Shown here piece after piece: positions 33,671 to 42,368 of a stretch of DNA of 64,000 nt. Each line of letters begins with the position of its first letter. The stretch's first letter is position 1. Origin of the DNA: Actinokineospora enzanensis DSM 44649 (GTDB lineage Bacteria; Actinomycetota; Actinomycetes; Mycobacteriales; Pseudonocardiaceae); the NCBI RefSeq assembly GCF_000374445.1, contig NZ_KB894407.1, positions 124,001-188,000 on the forward strand, given 5' to 3'. The notes below the pieces were generated by a model. The model was not told the origin of the DNA, did no database searches, and worked only from the letters and a program-made list of their open reading frames with translations. The position numbers and the translations under genes are program-made.

Positions 33671-34932
33671 CGCCGGGTCCCCGGCGCGCGCAGCACGAGC
33701 GCGGTCTGGAACCCGCCGAAACCGCTGGCGACGCTGAGCACGGTGCGCACGTCGGCCTGCCGGGCGGTGCCGGGCACGTAGTCGAGGTCGCACTCCGGGT
33801 CCGGGTGCTCCAGGTTGGCCGTCGGCGGGATGACGCCCCGGTCGATGGCCAGGGCGCAGGCCACCGCCTCGATCGCGCCGACCGCGCCCATCGAGTGCCC
33901 GATCATCGACTTGATCGAGCTGATCGCGACCCGCCGGGCGTGCCTGCCCAGCGCCGTCTTGAACGCCGCGGTCTCGTGCCGGTCGTTCTGCCTGGTGCCC
34001 GACCCGTGCGCGTTGACGTAGTCGACCGCGTCCGGGGCGATCCGGGAGCGGTCGAGCGCGAGGGTGATCGAGCGGGCCAGCTCGCGGCCGTCGGGGCGCA
34101 GCCCGGTCATGTGGTAGCCGTTGCTGTGCGCGGCGTACCCGGTCACCTCGGCGTAGACGTGCGCGCCGCGGCCGCGGGCGTGCTCCAGCTCCTCCAGGAC
34201 CAGCGCGGCCGCGCCCTCGGCCAGCACGAACCCGTCCCGGTGCAGGTCGAACGGCCGGGAGGCGCGCTCCGGCGCGTCCACCCTGGTGGAGGTGGCCCGG
34301 ATGGCGTCGAAGCTGGCCACCGAGATCGGCGTGACCGGGGCGTCGGTGCCGCCGCCGACCACCACGTCGGCCGCCCCCTCGCGGATGAGCGCGGCCGCGT
34401 GCCCCACCGCGTCCAGGCCGGAGGTGCAGCCGTTGGACACCAGGGTCACCGGTCCCTCGGCTCCCGCGGTCCAGGCCACCTCGGCCGCGACCGTGCTCGG
34501 TGCCATGTGGCCGTAGAGGTGCGGCACGGCGTAGTCGTGGTCCACGAGCCAGTGCCGCCCGCCGTTGCTGACCACCGTGTACTCGCGCTCCAGGCTGGTC
34601 GCCTGGCCGGTGGCGCAGCCGACGGCGACGCCCACCCGGGTCGGCGCGATCCCGGTGTCCGCCAGGCCGCTCCCGGCGAGGGCCTCGCGGGTGGCGGCCA
34701 CCAGCATCTGGGTCGCCCGGTCCATCCGGCGGATCTCCTGCGCGTCCAGTCCGGACTGGGCCGGATCGAAGTCGCACTCGCCCGCGATGGGGGAGCGGAA
34801 ACCGCCCGCGTCGAAGAAGGTGATCAGCCGGGTCGCCGTCCGCCCGCTCTCCATCAGCTGCCAGAAGTCCTTGGTGCCGGTCCCCCCTGGGGCGACCACG
34901 CCGAGCCCGGTGACGACGACGCGGCGGGTCAC
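33667..34932 (-). CDS. Ketosynthase alpha subunit of type II PKS
   Basis: A 421-residue KS-alpha. Cys169 lies in 'VSNGCTSGLDAVGHA', the same number as in the actinorhodin enzyme. The two His motifs are 'NAHGSGTRQNDRHE' and 'IGHSMGAVGA'. It catalyses the decarboxylative condensations of the minimal PKS. The GTG overlaps the cupin stop by 4 bp. Gene order cyclase - cupin - KS-alpha - CLF - ACP - aromatase is that of tcmI-J-K-L-M-N. Confidence 0.96.
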   Translation of the reverse strand: MTRRVVVTGLGVVAPGGTGTKDFWQLMESGRTATRLITFFDAGGFRSPIAGECDFDPAQSGLDAQEIRRMDRATQMLVAATREALAGSGLADTGIAPTRVGVAVGCATGQATSLEREYTVVSNGGRHWLVDHDYAVPHLYGHMAPSTVAAEVAWTAGAEGPVTLVSNGCTSGLDAVGHAAALIREGAADVVVGGGTDAPVTPISVASFDAIRATSTRVDAPERASRPFDLHRDGFVLAEGAAALVLEELEHARGRGAHVYAEVTGYAAHSNGYHMTGLRPDGRELARSITLALDRSRIAPDAVDYVNAHGSGTRQNDRHETAAFKTALGRHARRVAISSIKSMIGHSMGAVGAIEAVACALAIDRGVIPPTANLEHPDPECDLDYVPGTARQADVRTVLSVASGFGGFQTALVLRAPGTRR

Positions 34933-35351
34933 AGGACCGCTCCGTGGTCCGGGGCGCCCGGCGGGAGCGGCTCGGTGTCCACGTGCCCCAGCTCAGGCCG
35001 GGGGGCCAGGGGCGCGGTGTGGAACACCACGAACGCCTCCGTCGCGCCGGTGTTGACCAACCGGTGCCGGACCCCGCGCGGCACCATCAGCGCGTCGTCC
35101 GCGCCCAACGCCACCGCTTCGCCGTCGAGCGTCATCTCCAGCTCGCCCCGCACGACGAACAGGAACTCCTCGGAGTACGGGTGGTAGTGCTCGGACACGT
35201 ACTCGCCGGGTCCCAGGTGCAGCACGCCGCCGAAGCCCGCGGTCGCGCCGCAGGTGCGGGGACCGAGCAGCACCCGCAGGTCGCCGCCGCGGCGGCGGTT
35301 CGCGGGGATGTCGGCGAGCCGGACGGGTCTGCCCGGCGCGGGCGTGCTCAC
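34929..35351 (-). CDS. Cupin protein (TcmJ-like)
   Basis: A 140-residue single cupin domain with metal-ligand motif 'SEHYHPYSEEFLFVVRGE' and C-terminal 'PRGVRHRLVNTG'. TcmJ and relatives raise yield or fidelity of polyketide cyclisation; exact chemistry is unsettled. The GTG start overlaps the cyclase stop by 4 bp, and the stop overlaps KS-alpha by 4 bp, so it is translated with the minimal PKS. Confidence 0.88.
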   Translation of the reverse strand: MSTPAPGRPVRLADIPANRRRGGDLRVLLGPRTCGATAGFGGVLHLGPGEYVSEHYHPYSEEFLFVVRGELEMTLDGEAVALGADDALMVPRGVRHRLVNTGATEAFVVFHTAPLAPRPELGHVDTEPLPPGAPDHGAVL

Positions 35352-35677
35352 CGCGCCTCCCACCCGTAGAACTGCTGGGCGAACGCGTCCGCGGGCGACC
35401 GCCACGACTCGTGGTAGGGCGCCATGAACGGGCGCAGCCGGTCGGAGACGTCGGTGTAGAGCGGGTGCTGCTGTACCTTGGCGAGGTCGGCCGATATGTC
35501 CACTTCGGACTCGATCAGGTGCAGGTAGAGGTCGTGGAAGCGGAAGAGCGTGCGCCGCCGGACCCCGACCAGGTGGGGCAGCTCGGTGGCGTCGGACTCG
35601 GCGAAGATCCGCGCGATGCCGGTGAGGTCGTCGTCGCGCATCCTGGCCACGATCAGCTTGCGGCTCTGCTGGGGCAT
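35348..35677 (-). CDS. TcmI-type polyketide cyclase
   Basis: A 109-residue cyclase of the TcmI family ('KLIVARMRDDDLTGIARIFAE', 'GVRRRTLFRFHDLYLHLIE', 'HPLYTDVSDRLRPFM'). TcmI closes a late ring in tetracenomycin F1 formation, and related proteins act on pentangular frameworks. The ATG at 35677 follows GGAAAGGA. Upstream is a 47-bp gap to the reductase gene, without a recognised promoter. Confidence 0.92.
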   Translation of the reverse strand: MPQQSRKLIVARMRDDDLTGIARIFAESDATELPHLVGVRRRTLFRFHDLYLHLIESEVDISADLAKVQQHPLYTDVSDRLRPFMAPYHESWRSPADAFAQQFYGWEAR

Positions 35678-35724
35678 GTCCGTTCCTTTCCGGGGGAGTG
35701 CTGGGGTTCCTCGGGTCCGCGCCG

Positions 35725-36690
35725 TCACACCGTGATCACGACCTTCCCGAACACGGTGCCGCGGGCCAGCGCCGCGATCCCGTCGCGCACCCGGGCCAGC
35801 GGCAGCGTGCGGTCGACCACCGGGCGCACCCCCGACTCGACGCAGAACCGGGCCAGCTCGGCGAGCTGCGCGCGGGTGCCCATGGTCACGCCGACCACGG
35901 TCAGCTGGTGGAAGAAGACCCGGGCCAGGTCGAGCGTGGCGAACCGGCCGGAGGTGGCGCCCGCGACGACGATCCGCCCGCCGGGCCGCACCGACCGCGC
36001 CGAGTGCTCCCATGTGGACGGACCGACGGTCTCCATCACCGCGTCCACCCGCTCCGGCAGCCGCTGTCCCGGCGCGAACGCGGCCTCCGCGCCGATGCCC
36101 AGCGCCATCCGCCGCTTGTGCTCGTCGCCGCTGGTGACCCAGACGCGGTGGCCGAGGGCCGTGCCCAGGACGGTCAACGCGGTCGCCACACCGCCGCCCG
36201 CGCCCTGCACGAGCACCGTGGCCGCCTGCCCGAGCGCCGCCTTCTCGGTCAGCATCCGGTAGGCGGTGAGCCAGGCACCGGGCAGGCAGGCCGCGTGTTC
36301 CAGGCTCAGGCCGGCGGGCAGCGGCACGAGGTTGCGGGCGGGCACCTCGACCTGCTCGGCCAGTGTGCCGTCGTGGTCCTCGCCGAGCAGGGTCCGCTTC
36401 GGGTCAAGGGTTTCGTCGCCCGCCCCCGCCGCCGGGTCGCCGACGACCCCGTGCACGAGCACGCGGGTGCCGTCGGCGGCGGTGCCCGCGCCGTCGCTGC
36501 CCAGCACCACGGGCAGCCCGCGCGGCGCGCCCGCGCCCCGCAGGGTCCACAGGTCGTGGTGGTTGAGCGAGGCGGCCCGCACCCGCACCACGACCCAGTC
36601 CGGCCGCGGTCGCGGCTCGGGCCAGTCGCACACCGCCAGACCCGCGAGCGGGTCGGCGGCGTCCGCGCGCAGCGCGACGGCGGCGCGCAT
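35725..36690 (-). CDS. Zinc-independent MDR (quinone oxidoreductase/enoyl reductase-like)
   Basis: A 321-residue medium-chain reductase. The N-terminal GroES-like half is 'VVVRVRAASLNHHDLWTLRG', and the NADPH site is 'VLVQGAGGGVATALTVLG'. The catalytic zinc ligands of alcohol dehydrogenases are not evident, but Asn and His in 'SLNHHD' are typical of quinone/enoyl reductases. It may reduce an unsaturated starter or a quinone/tailoring intermediate. I chose the ATG at 36690 (TGATG overlap with KSIII); the GTG at 36693 is equally possible. Confidence 0.8.
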   Translation of the reverse strand: MRAAVALRADAADPLAGLAVCDWPEPRPRPDWVVVRVRAASLNHHDLWTLRGAGAPRGLPVVLGSDGAGTAADGTRVLVHGVVGDPAAGAGDETLDPKRTLLGEDHDGTLAEQVEVPARNLVPLPAGLSLEHAACLPGAWLTAYRMLTEKAALGQAATVLVQGAGGGVATALTVLGTALGHRVWVTSGDEHKRRMALGIGAEAAFAPGQRLPERVDAVMETVGPSTWEHSARSVRPGGRIVVAGATSGRFATLDLARVFFHQLTVVGVTMGTRAQLAELARFCVESGVRPVVDRTLPLARVRDGIAALARGTVFGKVVITV

Positions 36691-37730
36691 CACTGCTGCC
36701 TGAGGCAGACGCTGCCCCAGCAGAACCCGGCCCCGATCGCGGACAGCAGCACCAGCTCGCCGCGCCGGGGCCTGGCGCCGTGCGTGCCGGCGTGCAACGC
36801 GGTGAAGATCGAGGCGGCGCCGGTGTTGCCCAGCTCCCGCACCGTCACCGGGGCGGCCGACGGCGACACGCCCAGCCTGCCGAGCACGTCGTTGATGATG
36901 TTGAGGTTCGCCTGGTGCAGGTAGAGGTGGGCGATGTCGGTCGGGTCGACACCGGCAAGCGCGGCCGCGGCCCGGATGCTGCGCGGCAGCACGCCGGTCG
37001 CCACCCGCCAGACCTCCCGGCCCTCCATCCGGAGATACTGCTCGCCGCGCGCGGCCGTCTCCGGTGTCGTCGGCCGGGCCGCGCCGCCCGCCACGATCTC
37101 CACGCTGTGCGACAGCGCCGAGCCGAGGTCCCAGGACAGCAGCCCGAAGCCCGACTCGACCGGGCCGAGCACCACCGCGCCCGCCGCGTCGCCGAAGTAC
37201 ACCCGGGTGCGCCGGTCACCCGGGTCGGTCACCCTGGACAGCGCGTCGGCGCCGATCACCAGCACGTGCGCGAAGTCGCCGTTCTGCATGAGCTGCGCGC
37301 CCAGCACCACGCCGTAGACCCCGCCCGCGCACGCCACCTGGTTGAGGTCCAGCGGCACGGCCCGGGTGGCGCCGATGCGCTCCTTCACCGTCAGCGCCGT
37401 CGAGGGCAGCGGCTGGTCCGGGGTGATGGTGGTGACGACGATGGCGTCGATGTCCGCAGGCGCGATCCCGGCGGCGGCGATCGCGTCGGCGGCCGCGGCC
37501 ACGCAGAGATCGGAGGTGTTCTGCCCGGCGGTCACCCAGCGGCGCTCGCGGATGCCGATGTGCGAGCGGATCCACGCGTCGGAGGTGTCCAGGTGCCGTT
37601 CGAGGTCCGCGTTGGTCACCACCGTGTCCGGGACGGCGACGCCGCAGCCGAGGATGCCGACGGGCACCCGCAACCGGCCGCGCGAGGCCGTCCCGGTGGT
37701 CGGTCTCGCGGTCTCGGCGGTCGTGGTCAT
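36690..37730 (-). CDS. Beta-ketoacyl-ACP synthase III
   Basis: A 346-residue KSIII with complete triad: Cys134 in 'QVACAGGVYG', His in 'YLHQANLNIIN' and Asn in 'RELGNTGAAS'. It condenses an acyl-CoA starter with malonyl-ACP. Its presence besides the minimal PKS indicates priming with a non-acetate unit, as in frenolicin, R1128 or fredericamycin pathways. The ATG overlaps the glycosyltransferase stop by 4 bp. It is thus co-translated with both glycosyl transfer and reductase genes. Confidence 0.92.
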   Translation of the reverse strand: MTTTAETARPTTGTASRGRLRVPVGILGCGVAVPDTVVTNADLERHLDTSDAWIRSHIGIRERRWVTAGQNTSDLCVAAAADAIAAAGIAPADIDAIVVTTITPDQPLPSTALTVKERIGATRAVPLDLNQVACAGGVYGVVLGAQLMQNGDFAHVLVIGADALSRVTDPGDRRTRVYFGDAAGAVVLGPVESGFGLLSWDLGSALSHSVEIVAGGAARPTTPETAARGEQYLRMEGREVWRVATGVLPRSIRAAAALAGVDPTDIAHLYLHQANLNIINDVLGRLGVSPSAAPVTVRELGNTGAASIFTALHAGTHGARPRRGELVLLSAIGAGFCWGSVCLRQQ

Positions 37731-38944
37731 GACAGGGCTCCCTGTGCGCGCTCGGAGTTGGCCAGTCGTTCGAGTACCTCGCAGACCTGGGCGAGCGGGG
37801 GCTGGGCGGCGATCTCCGCCGCGGTCCGGACGGCCCGCTCGCGCAGGGCCGGGTCACCGACCACCGCGGCGAACCGCTCCGCCACCGCGTCGGCGGACGC
37901 CTCGGCGGTGGGCAGGTAGTGGCCCACGCCCGCGGCGGCCATCCGCTCGGCGTTGAACAGCTGGTCGGGCACCTGGGGCACGGCCAGCTGGGGCAGGCCG
38001 TGGGTGGCGGCGGTCATGACCGTGCCGGTGCCGCCCTGGTGCACGATCGCGTCGCAGGTCGGCAGCACCAGGTGCAGCGGGGTCGGGTCGATCAGCCGCA
38101 CGTTGTCCGGGACCTCGCCGAGCAGCTCCCGCTCCGCGGCGCCCGCGGTCACCAGCACCTCGGCGTCGTGCTCGCGCAACGCGCGCAGGATCTCCGGCAC
38201 CCGGAACAGGTGCGTCAGCGCGTTGTCCCGGATCCAGGTGCCCCAGGTGAGCAGCACCCGGGACCGGCTCGGCGGTTCCCGCAGCCAGTCCGGCACGACG
38301 CCGGGGCCGTTGTAGGGCACGCAGCGGACCGCCTGGGCGGGGCCGGAACCGGGGGCGCGCATGGCGGTCGGGCACGGGTCGACGGTCAGGTCGCCCGCGG
38401 CCCGCAGGTCGTCCACACCGAACCTGCGGGCCAACGGCGCGAGCCGGTCCCCGGCGAGCTCGTCCATCCAGTGGAAGAAGTCCGGGCCCCACACGTGCCG
38501 CACCGAGGGGATACCGAGCACCCTGGCCAGCAGCGGCCCGCCGACCGCGGTCGGCTCGTGCACCACCAGGTCGGGACGCCAGGAACGACCGAACGCGACC
38601 AGGTCGTCCGCCAGCACCTCGGCGACGTCGCGGAAGTGGTCGAGCCCGCGCAGCACACCCGGCAGCAGGCCCGCGTCGCGCAGACCGGTCACGGTGCCCG
38701 GCCAGCTCGCGGGCAGCCGGGTGGTGGCCCGCAGCTTCGCGTCGAAGCCCTGCCGGAACATCGCGGCCACGTCGACGTCGGGACCCAGGCCCACCGCGGG
38801 CAACCCGGTGCCGGTCACCTTCGGCGCGAACGCGGGCTGGGTGGCCACCAGCACCTCGTGGCCCGCCGCGCGCAGCGCCCAGCCGAGCGAGACGATCGGG
38901 TAGTAGAAGGACGGTCCAGGGTAGGTCGTCATCAGCACCCGCAT
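37727..38944 (-). CDS. GT1 glycosyltransferase (antibiotic type)
   Basis: A 405-residue GT-B glycosyltransferase. The N-terminal acceptor domain starts 'MRVLMTTYPGPSFYYPIVSL'. The donor site 'IVHQGGTGTVMTAATHGLPQ' carries the conserved nucleotide-binding His/Gly-rich motif of macrolide and aromatic polyketide enzymes. It would attach an activated deoxysugar to the aglycone or to a first sugar. Its start overlaps the sulfotransferase 3' end by 13 bp. Confidence 0.9.
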   Translation of the reverse strand: MRVLMTTYPGPSFYYPIVSLGWALRAAGHEVLVATQPAFAPKVTGTGLPAVGLGPDVDVAAMFRQGFDAKLRATTRLPASWPGTVTGLRDAGLLPGVLRGLDHFRDVAEVLADDLVAFGRSWRPDLVVHEPTAVGGPLLARVLGIPSVRHVWGPDFFHWMDELAGDRLAPLARRFGVDDLRAAGDLTVDPCPTAMRAPGSGPAQAVRCVPYNGPGVVPDWLREPPSRSRVLLTWGTWIRDNALTHLFRVPEILRALREHDAEVLVTAGAAERELLGEVPDNVRLIDPTPLHLVLPTCDAIVHQGGTGTVMTAATHGLPQLAVPQVPDQLFNAERMAAAGVGHYLPTAEASADAVAERFAAVVGDPALRERAVRTAAEIAAQPPLAQVCEVLERLANSERAQGALS

Positions 38945-39645
38945 GGTCGTTCCCCTCCCTCGCGGCGCGCCAGCGCGGCGCGCAGGTGGTCCCGGTAGGC
39001 CCCGGCCTCGTTGAGGTGCGGGAAGGGGACGTCGGGGACCGGCACGCCGAGCGCGGCGCACAGCGGTGCCCACCCGTCCTGGACCCGGTAGTCCAGCAGG
39101 CGTTCCGGCGCGATCCCCGCGCGCACCATCCCGGTGTACTGGTCGACGATCGCGGCGGCGTGCGCCTCGTCGCGCAGCAGCGGGGCGCCCGACGGGTGCG
39201 CGGGCGCGCGCGCCCCGTCGTCGTCCGCGCCCAGCGCGGCCAGCATCTGCCTGCGCTGGAACGCGCCGACCTCGCCGACCATCGCGGCGAGCGGCGCCAG
39301 GTCCGGTGTGTCGAACGCGGTCATCGCCTCGCCGAACATCCGGTTGGCGCTGGCGCGCCAGCTCGCCGGGTCCCGGGTCAGCAGCACCACCTTCGCCGCC
39401 GGGAAGTGCTCGGCCAGCTCCCGCCAGAACGCGCCTGCGGGCCAGTCGGCCGCCGACCCGTACCCGGCGAGCACCGCCGACCAGTCCACCGGGGCGCCGC
39501 CCGCCGCCGCCCGCCAGGGTCGCTCGCTGCCCGGCCGGGCCACCACCTCGTACATGTGGTGGCACGGGCCGAAGCCGAGGATCGTCAGCGCCCGCGCCGT
39601 CGACAGCGTGCCCATCCGGCCGAAGCCCGCCACGATCACCCGCAC
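38932..39645 (-). CDS. PAPS-dependent sulfotransferase
   Basis: A 237-residue protein of the Sulfotransfer_4-type family. The 5'-phosphosulfate loop is 'GFGRMGTLS' (residues 7-15), with the 3'-phosphate-binding 'LLTRDPASWRASANRM'. The C-terminal 'APLCAALGVPVPDVPFPHLN' is diagnostic of the family. The substrate is probably the glycosylated or phenolic polyketide. An APS kinase gene lies 1.2 kb upstream on the other strand and shares a divergent promoter region with this operon. The GTG start lies 3 bp after the upstream glycosyltransferase stop. Confidence 0.85.
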   Translation of the reverse strand: MRVIVAGFGRMGTLSTARALTILGFGPCHHMYEVVARPGSERPWRAAAGGAPVDWSAVLAGYGSAADWPAGAFWRELAEHFPAAKVVLLTRDPASWRASANRMFGEAMTAFDTPDLAPLAAMVGEVGAFQRRQMLAALGADDDGARAPAHPSGAPLLRDEAHAAAIVDQYTGMVRAGIAPERLLDYRVQDGWAPLCAALGVPVPDVPFPHLNEAGAYRDHLRAALARREGGERPCGC

Positions 39646-39648
39646 GGC

Positions 39649-40782
39649 TCAGCCCGCCAGCTTCTCAAGGGTGCCGACCAGCTCGGCCGGGCTCGGTGCC
39701 GCGCGCATCTCGTCGGCCAGGGCGCGGGCGTTCCCGGCCAGCGCCGGGTCGGTGCGCAGCCGGTCCACCTCGGCCGCGGTCAGAGTGTCCACTGTGGACG
39801 CGATGCCCGCGCCGGTGCGGGCCAGCTCGTGGATGTTGAAGACCTGTTCGGGCATCTGCGCCACGCCCAGCTGAGGCAGGCCCGCCGCCATCGCGGTGAG
39901 CATCGTGCCCGCCCCGCCGTGGTGCACGACGGCCGAGCAGGCGGGCAGCAACAGGTGCAGCGGCACCGACTCGGCCACCCGCACACCCTCGGGCGACCGG
40001 TCCCGCCCGGCCGATCCGAGCGCGGCCAGCACCTCGACGCCGGTGCCTTCGAGGGCCGCCGCGACCGCGCGCACCATGGCCCGGCCGGTCTCGGCACCCG
40101 CCCGCCCGGTGCCCGCGGTGACCAGCACCCGCTCCCGGACGGGCAGACCGGGCAGCCAGGCCGGGACCTCGCCCGGCCCGTTGTACGGGACGAACCGCAG
40201 CGCCTGGCGGGTCGGCGCGGGCGCGGCCTGCAGCGCCCGCGGGCAGGGGTCGAGGGTGAGCGCGTCCACCAGGTCCGCGAAGGCGGTCCCGGCCCGGCGC
40301 AGCAGCGGCGCCAGCATGGCGGGCTCATGGTCGCGTCCGCGCTCGGTCAGGTCCGGGCCGAACAGGTGGCGCACCGCGGGAACGCCCAGCGCGGCGGCGG
40401 CGACGCGGCCCGCGTAGGCGGTCGGGTCGTAGACCACCGCGTGCGGTCGCCACCAGTCCGCGAAGGCGAGCAGGTCGTCGAGCATGGCGTCGGCGACGGT
40501 GCCGAACATGCCCATCGACCGGGCACCGCGGGCGGCCCGCAGCGCCGCCGGGTCCAGCCGGTCGTCGCCCGGCGCGGGCCGGGTCGCCGCGGCCACCACG
40601 GCCAGGAAGTCGAGATCCGGTCCGACCCGCACCGGGGTCGCCCCGCCCGCGGTCACCGCCGCGGCGAGCGCGGGCGGCACGGCCACCCGCACCTCGTGCC
40701 CGGCCGCCGCCAGCGCCCAGGCCAGGGGCGCCATCGGCAGGAAATGCGTCGGCCACGCACAGGCCGTGAACAGAACGCGCAT
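39649..40782 (-). CDS. GT1 glycosyltransferase (antibiotic type)
   Basis: A 377-residue GT-B enzyme, paralogous to the one at 37727 ('MRVLFTACAWPTHFLPMAPL', 'VVHHGGAGTMLTAMAAGLPQ', 'FVPYNGPGEVPAWL'). It is the first gene of the long minus-strand operon that runs to 29614. Two glycosyltransferases suggest two sugars, or one disaccharide. A SARP-type promoter with TACGTT as -10 lies at 40815-40847. Confidence 0.9.
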   Translation of the reverse strand: MRVLFTACAWPTHFLPMAPLAWALAAAGHEVRVAVPPALAAAVTAGGATPVRVGPDLDFLAVVAAATRPAPGDDRLDPAALRAARGARSMGMFGTVADAMLDDLLAFADWWRPHAVVYDPTAYAGRVAAAALGVPAVRHLFGPDLTERGRDHEPAMLAPLLRRAGTAFADLVDALTLDPCPRALQAAPAPTRQALRFVPYNGPGEVPAWLPGLPVRERVLVTAGTGRAGAETGRAMVRAVAAALEGTGVEVLAALGSAGRDRSPEGVRVAESVPLHLLLPACSAVVHHGGAGTMLTAMAAGLPQLGVAQMPEQVFNIHELARTGAGIASTVDTLTAAEVDRLRTDPALAGNARALADEMRAAPSPAELVGTLEKLAG

Positions 40783-40814
40783 GCGGTCGCTCCTGACTTC
40801 TCGGGATGTCGGGA

Positions 40815-40847
40815 AACGTATGGCCGGGGGCTCGAACGGATCTCGGA
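40815..40847 (-). promoter_or_regulatory. SARP-type promoter of the core polyketide operon
   Basis: Minus-strand heptamers TCCGAGA and TTCGAGC repeat at 11 bp (40830-40847). After 8 bp comes TACGTT (40820-40815). The start would give a leader of about 25 nt before the ATG at 40782. Confidence 0.65.
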
Positions 40848-40856
40848 CGCGGGCGG

Positions 40857-40888
40857 TCGAGGCCGGTTCGAGGCCGCCCGCACAGGAT
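40857..40888 (+). promoter_or_regulatory. SARP-type promoter of APS kinase gene
   Basis: Two identical TCGAGGC heptamers (40857 and 40868, 11-bp period) are followed after 8 bp by CAGGAT (40883-40888). The GTG start is 6 nt further, giving a leaderless transcript. It is back-to-back with the core operon promoter. Confidence 0.65.
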
Positions 40889-40894
40889 CGGCGG

Positions 40895-41449
40895 GTGACC
40901 GAGCGCACCGACGTTCCCGCCCGCCCGTCTGCGGCACCGGGCCGGGTGGTGTTGCTGACCGGCCTGTCCGGCTCCGGCAAGACCACTCTCGCGGCCGCCG
41001 TCGTGACCGCGTTGGTCCGAAGTGGACGGCGCGGCGAGGTGCTCGACGGGGACCGGCTGCGCGGCCGCTTCTGGCCGGAGCTCGGCCTCACCCCGGTCGA
41101 CCGCCGGGCCAACCTGGCGCGCGCCGGGGACCTCGCCGTGCTGCTCGCGCGCCACGGCGTCGACGTGGTCCTGGCGATGATCGCCCCGGAGGCGGCTGCG
41201 CGGGCGCGGCTGCGCGCGGCCTGTGCCGAGCACGGCGCCTTCTACGAGGTGCACCTGGACCCGGGCGTCGAGGTGTGCCGGGCCCGGGACGTCAAGGGCC
41301 TCTACGCCCGGCAGGCCGCAGGCGAGATCACCGGCCTCACCGGGGTGGACGCCCGCTACGACGTGCCCGCGCACCCCGACCTGAGGTTGGACACCGGCGC
41401 GGCCGATGTCGGGTCGTGCGCGCGACGGGTGCTCGACCTGTTGGCGTGA
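40895..41449 (+). CDS. cysC: Adenylylsulfate (APS) kinase
   Basis: A 184-residue kinase making PAPS from APS and ATP. The P-loop is 'GLSGSGKTT' (23-31). It also has 'EVLDGDRLRGRFWPELG', 'DRRANLARAGDLAVLLA' and the family's 'CRARDVKGLYARQAAGEI' and 'GVDARYDVPAHPDL'. A stand-alone APS kinase inside a polyketide cluster, with a sulfotransferase, argues for a dedicated PAPS supply. The GTG is chosen because the P-loop follows at normal distance; no ribosome-binding site is evident, in line with a leaderless message. Confidence 0.92.
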   Translation: MTERTDVPARPSAAPGRVVLLTGLSGSGKTTLAAAVVTALVRSGRRGEVLDGDRLRGRFWPELGLTPVDRRANLARAGDLAVLLARHGVDVVLAMIAPEAAARARLRAACAEHGAFYEVHLDPGVEVCRARDVKGLYARQAAGEITGLTGVDARYDVPAHPDLRLDTGAADVGSCARRVLDLLA

Positions 41450-41540
41450 CGGGGTCGTTCGCACTCATCGCACGCACCAGGTCACCACGGCCGCCCGTCG
41501 TCACCGCGCCGCGATCCTGATCAGTACACAGTGGACGATT

Positions 41541-41562
41541 GGGCCCCGGGATCCCGGGCCCG
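41541..41562. terminator. Terminator-like palindrome
   Basis: GGGCCCCGGGATCCCGGGCC is a near-perfect inverted repeat with core CCGGGATCCCGG. It lies between the convergent APS kinase and NDP-sugar reductase genes. Confidence 0.5.
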
Positions 41563-41567
41563 ACCGG

Positions 41568-42326
41568 TCAGGCCGGGACCGCCGCGGGGATCCGACCGAC
41601 GTAGCGGTCCAGCAGCGTGTCCGCGTGGTCGGCGTCGTCGCGGCTCGGCCAGTCCGGCACCAGTGCGCGCAGTCTGCGCACCGACGTGGCCGTGGTGACC
41701 ACCGGCCGGTCCACGTACCGGCGTGCCACCCGGGTGCCGAGCCGCCGTTCGATCCCCTCCACGATCCGCTCGACCGGGGTCAGCACCCCGGACGCGACGT
41801 TCACGACCGTGTCGCGGGTGTCCGAGGCGAGGAGGCCGTCCAGCGCGCCGACCACGTCCCGGACGTCCACGAGGTCGCGGTGGGCGTGCCGGAAGATCGT
41901 GACCCGGCCCGCGCGCACCTGCCCGACCAGGGCGGGCAGCAGCTGGTGCGGGCGCTGGCCGACACCGAGGACGTGCGCGAGGCGCAGGGTGAGGTGGCGG
42001 GCGCCGGAGGCGGCGAGGACGGCCTCCATGGCGAGCTTGTGCCTGCCGTAGGCGGAGGTCGGGAAGACCGGCCCGTCCTCGGCGCCGGTCGCCCCGATCC
42101 CGCCGTACATGGAGTCCGACGCGGTGGAGAAGAACACGACCGTCCGCCCGTCGGCCCGGCACCGCCGGGTGACGTCGTAGACCAGCGCGGCCTCGCGGTC
42201 GAACTCCGCGGCGGTCGCGTCGATCGTCCGGGTCACCCCGGCGGCGAGCGCGGTGACCTCGGGATGCCGGTCGCCGAACGCGATGTGCAGATGACGGGCG
42301 AGGAACCCGTTCCCGACGATCTCCAT
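41568..42326 (-). CDS. NAD-dependent epimerase/reductase, likely NDP-hexose 4-ketoreductase
   Basis: A 252-residue extended SDR-like protein. The nucleotide loop is the short variant 'IVGNGFLARHL'. Downstream are 'FFSTASDSMYGG' and the catalytic Tyr/Lys in 'TSAYGRHKLAME', then 'RLAHVLGVGQRPHQLLPAL'. The short N-terminus and sequence style resemble NDP-4-keto-deoxysugar reductases of anthracycline clusters (SnogC/UrdR-like by impression). It lies between the APS kinase (convergent) and the membrane protein gene (42369). It is probably co-transcribed with the genes upstream. Confidence 0.75.
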   Translation of the reverse strand: MEIVGNGFLARHLHIAFGDRHPEVTALAAGVTRTIDATAAEFDREAALVYDVTRRCRADGRTVVFFSTASDSMYGGIGATGAEDGPVFPTSAYGRHKLAMEAVLAASGARHLTLRLAHVLGVGQRPHQLLPALVGQVRAGRVTIFRHAHRDLVDVRDVVGALDGLLASDTRDTVVNVASGVLTPVERIVEGIERRLGTRVARRYVDRPVVTTATSVRRLRALVPDWPSRDDADHADTLLDRYVGRIPAAVPA

Positions 42327-42368
42327 GTGCGCTCCCGCGGGTTCGTCGGCGGACTGGGGCGCCGCCCG

